Translations under genes and position numbers: made by a program
Notes under the pieces: generated by a model
What the model was told of the DNA's origin: nothing
Databases searched by the model: none
What the model saw: only the letters and a program-made list of their open reading frames with translations
Shown here: positions 33,830 to 43,414 of the stretch, piece after piece
Layout of the letters: each line of letters begins with the position of its first letter
Numbering within the stretch: position 1 is the stretch's first letter
Source of the DNA: CBDAPI01 sp965248635
GTDB taxonomy: Bacteria > Acidobacteriota > UBA6911 > RPQK01 > CBDAPI01
Length of the DNA: 64,000 nt
NCBI GenBank assembly: GCA_965248635.1
Contig: OZ252114.1
Location: forward strand, 372,001 to 436,000
Direction of reading: 5' to 3'

Positions 33830-34483
33830 ATGGCCCAGCTGACGACCTCGATGCATTCCGACATCCCCATGTCCCAGGGTGAGACTCTCGTTCTGAGACT
33901 CAAAGCAAGGGATGAGACAGCTTTCGAGGAAGTGTTCGAGCTCCACAAAGATATGGTCTATTCGCTGGCCACCAAACTTCTGACGGACAAGTCGGAAGCC
34001 TACGATGTGACCCAGGATGTTTTCTTGGTTCTTTACAGACAAATCAAGCGTTTTCGCGGTGAATGCAGTCTTAAGACCTGGCTTTACCGCGTGACTCTCA
34101 ATCAGGCAGCCAATCGCAATCGCTGGTGGCGGAGGCGTTTTCGTGGCCGGCACCGAAGCATAAGCATCACAGGTAGTTTTGATGATCAGCCCTCCCTGGA
34201 GCCAGTCAGCCAGGAACCTTCGTTGGATCGACAGCTTCTGTCGATCGAAGCGCGAGAAGCTATAGAGAAGGGACTGGCAAAGCTGCCATTTGATCAGAGG
34301 GCCGCCGTAATCCTGAGAGACGTGCAGCATCTCAGCTACGAAGAGATCGCTGACACGGCTGGTATTTCCGTGGGAACCGTCAAGTCGCGCATTGCCAGAG
34401 GAAGAGAAAAACTGCGCGGCGTTCTCCAGCGTTACCAGCCCGGAGGTCAGAAGTGTACTGTCAAGAAGTCAGCCAGAAGCTAA
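33830..34483 (+). CDS. ECF-type RNA polymerase sigma factor
   Basis: 217-residue extracytoplasmic-function sigma factor. Region 2 spans ~27-95 (AFEEVFELHKDMVYSLATKLL, EAYDVTQDVFLVLYRQIKRFRGECSLKTWLYRVTLN), and region 4 ~160-205 (LPFDQRAAVILRDVQHLSYEEIADTAGISVGTVKSRIARGREKLR). The start is either 33830 or a later Met (33851, 33869); none has a strong ribosome site. The 31-base overlap with the downstream zinc-finger gene indicates a sigma/anti-sigma pair. The target promoter is unknown. The gene upstream encodes an envelope lipoprotein, separated by heptamer repeats (CGTTCCT units at 33709-33733). Confidence 0.94.
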   Translation: MAQLTTSMHSDIPMSQGETLVLRLKARDETAFEEVFELHKDMVYSLATKLLTDKSEAYDVTQDVFLVLYRQIKRFRGECSLKTWLYRVTLNQAANRNRWWRRRFRGRHRSISITGSFDDQPSLEPVSQEPSLDRQLLSIEAREAIEKGLAKLPFDQRAAVILRDVQHLSYEEIADTAGISVGTVKSRIARGREKLRGVLQRYQPGGQKCTVKKSARS

Positions 34484-35169
34484 ACCAGTTTGTCGATGGT
34501 GAGATGTCGCCTTTTGAAGCGCGCGTTGTCGAGCGGCATCTCCACGATTGCCCGCTGTGCGGGCGCCACCTGAGCGAGCTTCAGCTCATCCGTGGGGCTC
34601 TGTCTTCTCCGGTTTATCTCCCTGAGGGCAGTCGCAAGAGGATGCGACACACGCTCATCACACGAGCCCATCGAAGGTGGTCAGACTACCCGTCCATTTT
34701 TCTGAGAAAGTTCCTGACAACCCTCAGAGACCTCGACCCTCAGTCTGGCCTTTGCCGTCTTTCGGCGTTCCCCGTCTCTCTCGGCTTCCTTTTCGTTCTG
34801 GCGTCTCAGTTGCCTCGGCTCCCCGTCCAACACTGGACCTTTCCCGTTTATGCTTCGGATCTGGACTCTCCCACCACTTCCAGCCGACCGCCCGTGCTGG
34901 TCCAGGTACTTCAGTCAAACCAGAGAATTAACGAACTGTTGGATACAGCCTGGAGGATCCCCTACGAGGATTCTTTCTCTCTGGTGGCCGAGATCAGCCC
35001 CGAGGGGAATGCCCGGATCGGGAATATTCTGGAGTATCCGAAAACAATGGAACTGCTGTACGCAGTTGACCTCACGCTCCAAGAAAGCCAGTTTGAGGGG
35101 ACCTCTGAAATGTCCAACGCCTTCATGATCTATTCCTTTCAGAAAGTGGACGTCTACGAGGGACTGTAG
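34453..35169 (+). CDS. Zinc-finger anti-sigma factor, membrane-bound
   Basis: 238 residues from GTG 34453, with CGGAGG upstream and overlapping the sigma gene. The N-terminal anti-sigma domain carries the HxxxCxxC zinc motif (RHLHDCPLCGRHL) preceded by CQEVSQKLNQFVDGEMS. One hydrophobic segment follows near 103-118 (LSAFPVSLGFLFVLASQLP), then a ~120-residue periplasmic part of unknown fold. It should hold the sigma factor at the membrane until a signal releases it. No RseA-type cleavage site can be named. Confidence 0.88.
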   Translation: MYCQEVSQKLNQFVDGEMSPFEARVVERHLHDCPLCGRHLSELQLIRGALSSPVYLPEGSRKRMRHTLITRAHRRWSDYPSIFLRKFLTTLRDLDPQSGLCRLSAFPVSLGFLFVLASQLPRLPVQHWTFPVYASDLDSPTTSSRPPVLVQVLQSNQRINELLDTAWRIPYEDSFSLVAEISPEGNARIGNILEYPKTMELLYAVDLTLQESQFEGTSEMSNAFMIYSFQKVDVYEGL

Positions 35170-35293
35170 GGAAGGTTCCAACGTTCCAAAGTTCCAACCT
35201 TCCCTGGCTCCAGGCGGTTCGGGATCTCTGAATAGTTGGAGGGGACTTCAAATGCTTGGAACCTTGGAACGCTGGAACGTTGGAACCTCTTCC
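35170..35293. repeat. Heptamer-built inverted repeat between convergent genes
   Basis: The left side has GGAAGGTTCCAACGTTCCA and the right side (35265-35293) TGGAACGTTGGAACCTCTTCC; these pair over ~20 bases. Both arms are made of 7-bp units (GTTCCAA/TTGGAAC types). The structure can end or separate transcripts from both sides, since the anti-sigma gene and the beta-propeller gene converge here. No U-tract is present. Confidence 0.8.
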
Positions 35294-35299
35294 CAGAAC

Positions 35300-37486
35300 C
35301 TACGGAACCGTAAATTCCACTTTCCCCGTGCCCAGATTACCCACCGAGTCGATCACTCGAATCACCAGGCCGTGGGGACCCTTTGACAGGCTCCCTATCT
35401 CAATCTGATAGTTCTCGTTCCCGCTGTCGGCAATGCCATCCGCCGGCCAGGTGATCACCCAGGATCTCCCGTCCAGGGAATATTCGAGCTGGAAGACTCG
35501 ACTGGGGCTGCTTTGGGCAGTTACCTGGAACGTTGCCACATCTCCCGCAACTCTAGGCTCTCCAATTTCAAGAGTGGGGGGGTGATTCGCCACCGTGAAG
35601 GGTTTGCTGATCATATCGGTCTCGAGGGCCCGATCCGGCGGATTGCTGAGCCGGTCTGAGACCGCGATTCTAAATGCGTACACACCATCGGGGACACTGG
35701 CGCCATCCAGGGTGTAGAAGGTCTCCTCCCAGTCTCTTTTCAGCAGCCTCCACGTCGCCTCGCCCCGAGCGCGCAGATAGAGGTCGAATACCAGGTCGTC
35801 TCCGTTGCCGTCGGCCGCCTTCCAGGTGACACTTCGGGAGGCAGGTGTGTAGATCTGCCGGGGCGGAACCGCGGGAGCTTTTTTGAGACTGCGGATGCTC
35901 GGCGGGAGAGAGCGAAAGTGGGAGTTGTCAGGACCCCCGGGTGCCGCATTGAGCTGATTGGCCACCGGAGGTTTGACAAAGGCTCCTCCCGGTGGATGAA
36001 CGGACACTGAGGTGATCTGTGGAGCCACATTTTTCTGAAGATAACTGACCTCCACAGAGTCAATGCCATTGCGCTCTGAGAGAAGCGTGGTCGACTCTCC
36101 CAGGCTGTAAAAATCGACTCTCCACTGCAAGTAACGACCCGCCGGACTGTTCACCGGACTCCCCGCTGCACGATTCTCCACGCCGGTCCACTGGCTCCAG
36201 GTGTCGTCCGGCTTCTCGGTGTTCCCCGACCGGGTCAAAAACTCGATCCCGTCACCCGTGGAGTTGGTTACGCTCCAGCGAATCCGGCCCCAATCGGAAA
36301 CCACGCCGGCGTCAAGCGCCTCCGATTCATAAGTTCCAGTGGTACCCGGATCGCGAGAGAGACGATAGAGCTTCCCCAGGTTGCTGGTGGCGAGAGTGAT
36401 CTGATTTCGAGCGCTGACAATCCGAGTGACCTGTTCATCCGGAGTTTGGCCCAGCACTTTCTTGAACCTTGCCGACGTGATCGAAAGCAGCCTTCCCTGC
36501 TGCCCGGTCCCCATTAGCACTTCGCCATTTTGCCGAACCAGCAAGTCGAATACGGTCTCTGAATCCGCGCCATATAGCACTTCCACCAGGTTGTCACGAT
36601 CTACCCGAAAAAGTTCGAGTTTCGATCCCTTCCGGATCCCCTCGATCTCAACCCTTTCCACGGCACTCGAATCCTTTGGCTTGGGAGGAACCGGCGGTGC
36701 TTTGGCCTCGGTCGCGGCCTTGGCAGGAGCCGCACTGAATGAAATACCCACCGCATAAATGTTGCCGTATCGGTCCGTATTGATGGCTCGGACTTCCTCC
36801 ATGCTGGAATCGAACAAGACGAAGGGTCTCCCGCTCTGATTCAGCCTGATGAGAAGACCTGCCGGGGAGGAACCGGCCAGCAAGTTTCCTCCGGCGTCCC
36901 AGGTCAGATCAACGATGTGTTCTTCACGGCTGTCGTAGAAGATCTCCCCGCGTCCCTGCTCATCCACTTTGAAGATCTTGCCGTTGGGCCCGGTCGCTAC
37001 AAAGAGGGTCCCTCCAGGATCCAGGGCAAGGTCCCAGATGTACTTCTCCTCCGGATCAAAAAAAGTACTCACGGAGCCATCAGCTGTAATCCGATAGACC
37101 TTTCCCCCCGGAGCCGTACCTGCCAGGATCTCACCACTGGGACGGACAGCCAGTGCATGCACGCCCGGCTGTTCAAAATCCGCCACCTCGGAACCCTCGC
37201 CGCCGGGCGTCACCCGATAGAGCTTCCCTTCGCTGCCAGTTCCAGCCAGGACATTGCCCTGCTGATCGACCTGAAGGGAGTAAATGAAGGGCTGGGCTGT
37301 GTCAAACAACAGTTTGATTTCGGGAGCCTGTACGAGACGACCGTCGCTGGTGAGAGCAACGCCTTTGAAGGTCCCCTTGAGGAAATCTTCCTGCATGGAC
37401 AACCTCCACAAACCCGGCCTCGATCCGAGAAGCACAGGTGACAGGGCCACAGAAAGCGTTGCGAGACAGCACAGGAGTCGTATCAA
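35300..37486 (-). CDS. Secreted beta-propeller protein with fibronectin-like C-terminal part
   Basis: 728 residues starting with a signal peptide (MIRLLCCLATLSVALSPVLLGS). From ~65 to 250 there are repeated blades of the type QGNVLAGTGSEGKLYRVTPGG, SGEILAGTAPGGKVYRITADG, GGTLFVATGPNGKIFKVDEQG and GGNLLAGSSPAGLLIRLNQSG, as in WD40/YVTN-like propellers. The second half holds beta-sandwich segments (RSVTWKAADGNGDDLVFDLYLRARGEATWRLL, YAFRIAVSDRLSNPPDRALETD) of fibronectin type III style. There are no catalytic residues. It overlaps the S55 peptidase gene by 4 bases, so the two are translated together, probably as an exported pair. Confidence 0.82.
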   Translation of the reverse strand: MIRLLCCLATLSVALSPVLLGSRPGLWRLSMQEDFLKGTFKGVALTSDGRLVQAPEIKLLFDTAQPFIYSLQVDQQGNVLAGTGSEGKLYRVTPGGEGSEVADFEQPGVHALAVRPSGEILAGTAPGGKVYRITADGSVSTFFDPEEKYIWDLALDPGGTLFVATGPNGKIFKVDEQGRGEIFYDSREEHIVDLTWDAGGNLLAGSSPAGLLIRLNQSGRPFVLFDSSMEEVRAINTDRYGNIYAVGISFSAAPAKAATEAKAPPVPPKPKDSSAVERVEIEGIRKGSKLELFRVDRDNLVEVLYGADSETVFDLLVRQNGEVLMGTGQQGRLLSITSARFKKVLGQTPDEQVTRIVSARNQITLATSNLGKLYRLSRDPGTTGTYESEALDAGVVSDWGRIRWSVTNSTGDGIEFLTRSGNTEKPDDTWSQWTGVENRAAGSPVNSPAGRYLQWRVDFYSLGESTTLLSERNGIDSVEVSYLQKNVAPQITSVSVHPPGGAFVKPPVANQLNAAPGGPDNSHFRSLPPSIRSLKKAPAVPPRQIYTPASRSVTWKAADGNGDDLVFDLYLRARGEATWRLLKRDWEETFYTLDGASVPDGVYAFRIAVSDRLSNPPDRALETDMISKPFTVANHPPTLEIGEPRVAGDVATFQVTAQSSPSRVFQLEYSLDGRSWVITWPADGIADSGNENYQIEIGSLSKGPHGLVIRVIDSVGNLGTGKVEFTVP

Positions 37487-39276
37487 TTCGCCAATCTGCC
37501 TTTCACCATCAATTGGATGGTCTTCATTCCTTCCAGCACTAGATCACCGGCAGCGAGTTCCCTCTCAAAAAACACCACGTTCTGAAGGGGCCGGGAAGCT
37601 CCAGACGTTCGTTCGGAGTTATGGATCTCGAGCATCGAGGGCGGAAGTAGCGGCATCCCCTCGCCCGCCAGGACCGCTCCGGGCTGACCTCGGAAGAGTC
37701 GCACATAGAGACGATCGTTCTTCTTCAGATTGTTGATGGCCCGCACCAGCTGGTAAACCGTTTCCGGGATGAACTGACCGGCGTCTTTGGCCGCCTGACT
37801 TTTGGCCAGCGATATTCCCTCTCCAACCAGAACCTGAATCGGCCCTTCCTTCAGACCCTCCGGGATCTGGAGTTCATATTCCTGCAGGATCGGTTTGCCG
37901 TTATTGCGGCGCAACACCATCGTAAGCTCGACCTTCTCTCCCGCTTTGACTTCTTGTCTGTCGACCCAGACCTGCTCCAGCCTGGCAGCCAGCTCTTCTT
38001 CGACTGCCTGAATCTGCACGTGGACGCTCTCCACAGGCACGTCGTCAAACCCTGTGTTCATGAGAAGATCCAACACGCCTCCAACCGTGACCGCAGCCTC
38101 CGCCATCTGGGAGGCATTTCGCGAGTATGTCACCTCAGGCTGGCCGGTGACCTTGATCCTTGTTTCGACCCGGAAGGTCTGTGGTCCCGTAGATCTCTCC
38201 GAACTGATCAGGCTGTTGAAAACTGCAAAATTGGCCAGGAGGGGAGTCAGAAAAGAACCTCGAACCAGCTCGACGTTCACCTCGCGAACAGCTTCACGAC
38301 TGGTGCGCAAACGAATCGAAACGGGAAGCATCCTGGCCTTTTCTCCCCGCAGCCCTAGGATTCCGGTGTCCCGATCCTGCTTGATGCTTCCCACAGGATC
38401 GGCGACAGCTGTCACTTTCTGACTGGTCGAGAGACTTGAAATCACCGTCATGACTGCGCCGGTCGCCATTGGCATGTCGGTGAATCCCGTGCCCAGAAAT
38501 GGGTGTCCAAAAGCGTAGACCCGGGGACCATCAACATGGGTAATGGTTCCAGCCGCGCCGATCTCAAGGTCTCCCCTCACTAACTGGGCCACCAGAGTCG
38601 CCCCGGGAGCAACCAGAGCCTTGCCGAAATCGTCACGCGAGGATGCGAGTCCCATTGCGGGCACGAGACCAAGCGATCGCAGGTCGCTTTCGAAAAAGCG
38701 TATGGCCGCCGGATCGAATCCGGCCAGGCTCAGGGGCGTTAGGATCGGCTCCAGGTCGCCGCTGAGCCAGATCTGGTTCAACTCCAGCTGAAGCTTCTGC
38801 GAAAAGGTCGCAACCCGTTTCACTCCTCCCAGGTCGCCTGAGCGATCAAAGAAACTCCTGAGCGAGGACCATGGGGCCGGAATGTTGGGCTTCTTGAAAA
38901 CCTCGACAATCTCGTGAATGGGCGTGATGCCGGCTATCGGTTCCTTCGAGAACGGAAAATTGAAGGCCACAGCGCCGATCAACTTGCCATCGATGTAGAC
39001 GGGGCTGCCACTCATTCCTGAGAATACCCCTGTCTTTTCCACCCTCGGCCCTTTGAGGCGTGAGAGAATCAAGTTTCTGCCAGGCCGAACATTCTCCAGG
39101 ATCCCCAGGATTTCAACCTGAAACTCCTCGATGGCAACATTCTCAAAGGTGGTCTTGCCTGTCCCGGTCATACCGGGCCTGATCTGGCTGATGGGAAGAA
39201 ACGAAGGCGGCTGGGCAAGGCCCTTCCCAACCAGCAGGACTCCTGCCACCAGAAACGCAGGGAAACAGAAACTCAT
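37483..39276 (-). CDS. SpoIVB-like (S55) serine peptidase domain protein, secreted
   Basis: 597 residues from ATG 39276, which begins a signal peptide (MSFCFPAFLVAGVLLVGKGLAQ); an upstream TTG adds nine residues. The S55 domain covers ~25-300: ISQIRPGMTGTGKTTFENV, the catalytic-Ser segment TGVFSGMSGSPVYIDGKLIGAVAF, FPFSKEPIAGITPIHEI, and the His-containing GTITHVDGPRVYAFGHPFLGTG. The rest is beta-rich, with no known domain. SpoIVB itself is a sporulation protease; nothing else here suggests spores, and such S55 proteins also occur in Gram-negative lineages with unknown roles. It forms an operon with the propeller gene. Confidence 0.85.
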   Translation of the reverse strand: MSFCFPAFLVAGVLLVGKGLAQPPSFLPISQIRPGMTGTGKTTFENVAIEEFQVEILGILENVRPGRNLILSRLKGPRVEKTGVFSGMSGSPVYIDGKLIGAVAFNFPFSKEPIAGITPIHEIVEVFKKPNIPAPWSSLRSFFDRSGDLGGVKRVATFSQKLQLELNQIWLSGDLEPILTPLSLAGFDPAAIRFFESDLRSLGLVPAMGLASSRDDFGKALVAPGATLVAQLVRGDLEIGAAGTITHVDGPRVYAFGHPFLGTGFTDMPMATGAVMTVISSLSTSQKVTAVADPVGSIKQDRDTGILGLRGEKARMLPVSIRLRTSREAVREVNVELVRGSFLTPLLANFAVFNSLISSERSTGPQTFRVETRIKVTGQPEVTYSRNASQMAEAAVTVGGVLDLLMNTGFDDVPVESVHVQIQAVEEELAARLEQVWVDRQEVKAGEKVELTMVLRRNNGKPILQEYELQIPEGLKEGPIQVLVGEGISLAKSQAAKDAGQFIPETVYQLVRAINNLKKNDRLYVRLFRGQPGAVLAGEGMPLLPPSMLEIHNSERTSGASRPLQNVVFFERELAAGDLVLEGMKTIQLMVKGRLAN

Positions 39277-39441
39277 TGCTCTCGGCAATTTGTAAGGCTC
39301 CAAGGGCTACCACTATACAGGACTCTAGTACACTAGAAGTCTCCCAAAGTTCCGGACAATCAGCCCCACACCGTCCGTGTCAGCCTGCATTGCCATCATT
39401 ACAGTTGCCGTTTTGGGGAGAAGTTTGTCTCTTTCATCCGT

Positions 39442-42400
39442 ATGAGATTCGATTCTCTGAGCCTGGTTGGTTTTAAGTCATTCGCCGATAAGGTCCAGGT
39501 GTCTTTCGACGAACGGATTACCGCGATCGTGGGCCCCAATGGCTGCGGAAAGTCCAATCTCTTCGATGCCCTGTCATGGGTTCTGGGTGCCCAGAACGCC
39601 CGCGAGATGCGGGGCTCGAAGATGGAGGATTTTATCTTCGGGGGTAGCGGGAAACGCAAGCAATCCGGAATGGCCCAGGCCAGTCTCGGCGTTTCTCTGA
39701 ACCAGACTCACAGCTTCGACCTTCAGGGAAAGACGCTTCGGGATGATCGGCTCGAGATCTGTCGCAAACTGTACCGCTCCGGGGAAAGTACTTACCTGGT
39801 CAACGGCCGTCGCTGCCGGTTGAAGGACATCCACAAGATCCTCGAGGAGTTGGGCCTGGATTACGCCTCCTATGCTCTGATAGCCCAGGGCAAGATCGAC
39901 GCCTTCATGACCGCAAAACCTCTCGAGAGAAGGGCTGTCATCGAGGAGGCTGCGCGGATCACGGGTTACAAGGCCCGTCGCCGCCGGGCCGAGCTCAAGC
40001 TGGAAATGGCTCAGCAGAACGTTCTCCGGATCAATGACATCGTTATTGAAGTTGAAAGACTCCTGCGATCGCTGAAGCGCCAGGCTGCAAAAGCCAGGCG
40101 TTACAAGAACCTCAAAGAAGAATTTCGGAGCCTCCAGAAGATCCGGTTTGTGCTGCAAGCCGAAGGTCTCCAGGAGGAGTTGCTCGAAGCGCGGCGGCAA
40201 CTCGCGCAGTTGTCCCGTGCGTGCGACCGGGTGGAAGAGGAACTCCAGACCGCTCTGGGCGAACACAAACGGCGTACGGAACTGCGCAACCGCCTGGAAA
40301 GCGAACTTTCCTCACTCAACGAGCAAAGCTCGAAACTCCTGCTGGAGATCGATCGGACCGCCAACTCGATCGCCAGCCACCGTGAGCAGATCCAGGCGAC
40401 TCACAGTTATCTCGAGCAGCTCGAAACGGACCTCGGCTCCATTCAGCAGACACTTCACCAGGTCCAGTCAGATCGTGCGCGTTTCGAAGAGGAAAGTGGA
40501 GGGATCTGCAGGGAAGCCGATCGAAATGAAGAGCTCATCGGCCAGCATCGAGCTCTGTTGGAGCAAAGTAGCGCCAAGGTCTCCCAGGTCGAAACTGCCA
40601 TTGAACGGGAGCGCGACCGGATTCTGGAGCTGGCGGCTCAGAAGGCTTCCCTGACTCGACTGCTGGAGCAGCTTTACCGCCAAGTTGCCGAACTCCGTGA
40701 ACGGGAAGAGAGGCTGGCCGAAGATCATGCCCGGTCCGTCCTCGATGCCGGCCACTGGAAAAAGGAGGTCAATCAGTGTCAAGAGGAAGTGTTGAAACTG
40801 CATTCAGAGCGGTCAGCCCTGGAGAAGAACCTGACTAGACAGGAAGCCGAAGAAGGCGAGCTCCGGGCCGAAGTAAAAGATATGGAGCAAAGCCGGACCG
40901 AGCTTAACAACCAGCTCATCGCAATGGCCGAGCGGCTGCAATCGCTCCATGAGATTGACTTGAGCCGCTCCCATTACAGCGGCGGAGTCCAGAAACTCCT
41001 GAATTCATTCAGGGAAAACGGGGCGGTTGCAACCAGCGGAACTCTGGCCGACCGAATTGAGACCAATCCGGAATATGAACAGCTGTTTGAGAGCTTTCTC
41101 AACCAAAAGCTGGAGTACGTACTCGTCGACTCGATGAGGGAAGCCAGGGCCGGCCTCGACCAGGCCCTGGAGATGAAAGGGGGTCGATGTTCCTTCCTGA
41201 CCCTCCATTCCGACAACGGTTTTGAGAAAGAAACGGCTCCCTGCGCACTTCCTTCCGCTGATTCCGAGGGAGTCGTCGGGACACTCGCTCAGCTGCTGAG
41301 GATGGATAACGATGTCGAGTCCGCCTTCCAGCGAGTGCTACCGGAGACCGCCAATGCGGTTGTCGTGTCGAATCTGGAGCAAGCCTTCCATCTGTCCCAC
41401 TCGTATCCAGACTCTACATTTCTGACTCTGGATGGGGCCACCCTGACACCGCGGGGCCTGCTGACTGCGAACGTATCCGATACCCAAAAGCTGGGTCTCC
41501 TGACCCTGAAAAGAAAAACGAAAGATCTGGAAGAGAGAATCGGGGCGGCCGAGCGCAAACAGATTCGTCTCGAGAAGCAGCTGGGTTCGCGTACACAGGA
41601 GCTCAACTCCCTGCAGGCCAGGCGACGAACCAACCAGGAAGAGTGTCACAGGATCGACCGCGAACTCTGGCAGTGTCAGTTGAAGCTGGAGCAGATGGAA
41701 TCCAATCTGAAGCGCGAAGACAAAGGTACCGCGGATCTGGGCGGAGAGCTCGAACGCCTGCAAGAGAACATTGAGTCGACACGCCGCCAGCAGCGCCAGA
41801 GCCTGGAGCAGCTAACGGCAGTGAATACCGAGAAAACGGCAGCCGATCAGTTGCTGTCAGCAGGAATCTCGCAGCTTCGGGAGTTACGCGAGGAGCTGGA
41901 GCGGGTTCAACAGCAGTACAACGCGGTTGCGTCCAATCACAAGGTGATCCGGGAAAGAAAACAGGCTCTGGAAGAGACTCTGCGTCGCATCAGCGAGCAG
42001 GAGGAAGGCCTGGAAGCCCGCCAGAAATCTGTTTCCGAGACGATGCAACAAAGCCGGCAACGGGTGGAAGAGATGACCTCTGAGATCGAGCGGATGTCAG
42101 AGTCCCTTTCACAATTCCAAGAACAGGAAGTGGATGTCGCAGGGAAGCTCTCGGCCCAACGATCTCGATATCAGCAATCGAGATCTGAAGCCCCGCGTTT
42201 CGAAAACGCCCTCGATCAATTGAGAAGTCAGAAAGAGGTCGCCCAGCAATCCAGGTCTGATCGGCAGGTAGAAGCTGCCAGGATGGAGACCCACCTCCAG
42301 GGAATTGAGAGTCAATGCCAGGAACAACTCGAAGTATCCATCCAGGGACTGCTAAGCGATGTCAAGCTTGAGGGCGTCGATGAAAAACAAACCCTGGAGA

Positions 42401-43023
42401 GATACGCCTACCTCAAGGATCGCCTGGAGAGATTCGGGCCCATTAACATGACGGCGCTGGACGAATACCAGGAAAACGAGGAAAGGCACGGATTCCTGGT
42501 CAAGCAGCGGGCTGATCTGGAAGAATCGATCTCCGACACGCGGCAGGCCATTCAGGACCTCAACCGCCGGAGTCGGGAACAGTTCAAGACCGCTTTTGAA
42601 GCAGTCAATCGCAACTTCAAGGAGGTCTTCCAGACTCTGTTCGGAGGAGGAGACTGTGGAATGCGGCTACTGGACGAGGAGGACCTTCTGGAGAGTGGCC
42701 TGGAAGTCTACGCACAGCCGCCGGGAAAACGCCTGCAGAATGTCCTGTTGCTTTCAGGAGGAGAGAAGGCGCTGACCGTTCTTGCCTTACTGGTGGGTCT
42801 GTTTGCCTACCGCCCCAGCCAATTCTGCGTCCTGGACGAAGTGGACGCCCCTCTGGATGACGCCAACATAGCTCGCCTGACCACGTTGCTCCGAAAGATG
42901 AGTGAAAAGACTCAAATCATTGTTGTCACCCACAACAAGCAGACCATGGAAATCGCCGACACCCTGTTTGGAGTGACCATGCAGGAAGCCGGCATCTCCG
43001 AAGTTGTCTCGGTACGGATGTAG
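39442..43023 (+). CDS. smc: Chromosome segregation ATPase SMC
   Basis: 1193-residue SMC protein that compacts and segregates the chromosome with ScpAB. The N-terminal head starts MRFDSLSLVGFKSFADKVQV and holds Walker A VGPNGCGKSNLFDAL at 31-45. Long coiled coils (about 165-500 and 670-1010) surround the hinge (~510-660, YSGGVQKLLNSFRENGAVATSGTLADRI). The C-terminal head has the ABC signature LLLSGGEKALTVLALL and Walker B QFCVLDEVDAPLDDANI. ERFGPINMTALDEYQE is the conserved link before it. Length is typical. The neighbours are not other SMC-complex genes. Confidence 0.97.
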   Translation: MRFDSLSLVGFKSFADKVQVSFDERITAIVGPNGCGKSNLFDALSWVLGAQNAREMRGSKMEDFIFGGSGKRKQSGMAQASLGVSLNQTHSFDLQGKTLRDDRLEICRKLYRSGESTYLVNGRRCRLKDIHKILEELGLDYASYALIAQGKIDAFMTAKPLERRAVIEEAARITGYKARRRRAELKLEMAQQNVLRINDIVIEVERLLRSLKRQAAKARRYKNLKEEFRSLQKIRFVLQAEGLQEELLEARRQLAQLSRACDRVEEELQTALGEHKRRTELRNRLESELSSLNEQSSKLLLEIDRTANSIASHREQIQATHSYLEQLETDLGSIQQTLHQVQSDRARFEEESGGICREADRNEELIGQHRALLEQSSAKVSQVETAIERERDRILELAAQKASLTRLLEQLYRQVAELREREERLAEDHARSVLDAGHWKKEVNQCQEEVLKLHSERSALEKNLTRQEAEEGELRAEVKDMEQSRTELNNQLIAMAERLQSLHEIDLSRSHYSGGVQKLLNSFRENGAVATSGTLADRIETNPEYEQLFESFLNQKLEYVLVDSMREARAGLDQALEMKGGRCSFLTLHSDNGFEKETAPCALPSADSEGVVGTLAQLLRMDNDVESAFQRVLPETANAVVVSNLEQAFHLSHSYPDSTFLTLDGATLTPRGLLTANVSDTQKLGLLTLKRKTKDLEERIGAAERKQIRLEKQLGSRTQELNSLQARRRTNQEECHRIDRELWQCQLKLEQMESNLKREDKGTADLGGELERLQENIESTRRQQRQSLEQLTAVNTEKTAADQLLSAGISQLRELREELERVQQQYNAVASNHKVIRERKQALEETLRRISEQEEGLEARQKSVSETMQQSRQRVEEMTSEIERMSESLSQFQEQEVDVAGKLSAQRSRYQQSRSEAPRFENALDQLRSQKEVAQQSRSDRQVEAARMETHLQGIESQCQEQLEVSIQGLLSDVKLEGVDEKQTLERYAYLKDRLERFGPINMTALDEYQENEERHGFLVKQRADLEESISDTRQAIQDLNRRSREQFKTAFEAVNRNFKEVFQTLFGGGDCGMRLLDEEDLLESGLEVYAQPPGKRLQNVLLLSGGEKALTVLALLVGLFAYRPSQFCVLDEVDAPLDDANIARLTTLLRKMSEKTQIIVVTHNKQTMEIADTLFGVTMQEAGISEVVSVRM

Positions 43024-43024
43024 T

Positions 43025-43110
43025 TCCTCCCGCATCCCGTCTCCGGTGGTGGATTGCGAGAGCTCAGACTCCTCTCCCGTTTCCCGCATCCCGTCTCCCG
43101 GCTCCCAAAC
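43025..43110. repeat. Heptamer-type repeats after smc
   Basis: Two blocks of CCCGCATCCCGTCTCC and CTCCCGTTTCCCGCATCCCG flank an unrelated ~30-base stretch. The units are CCCGTCT/CCCGCAT-like with a 7-bp period. This fills most of the gap between smc and the interrupted TPR gene. Confidence 0.7.
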
Positions 43111-43414
43111 AACTATCACTGTAGTAGACTGTGTCTGCCAGGAAGGCATCGGATCGACAAATGCTGCTATCTCTTCGCCTGCTGTGCCTCACGGTCTGCG
43201 GCTTTTCCCTTCTAGCCCGGATTATGCAAGAACCGTAGTCCGGTGTTGAAAAACGACTCGAGAAGTGGCCCAACTCGGAAGCGGGCAGGTGTGACAGGCG
43301 GATTTGCGAAGAATATGGGTTGGCGAGGCGTTTGAGTGGTTTGGGGAGTGAATTTCAGACAGATCTGGGCCTGGATGAGTGTCGGAAGCGGTTTTCCGGG
43401 GGAGCTGGGAAAAG

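Noticed and set aside
34724..34918. Minus-strand ORF inside the anti-sigma gene
   Set aside because: Arg/Gly/Pro-rich shadow of the plus-strand gene.
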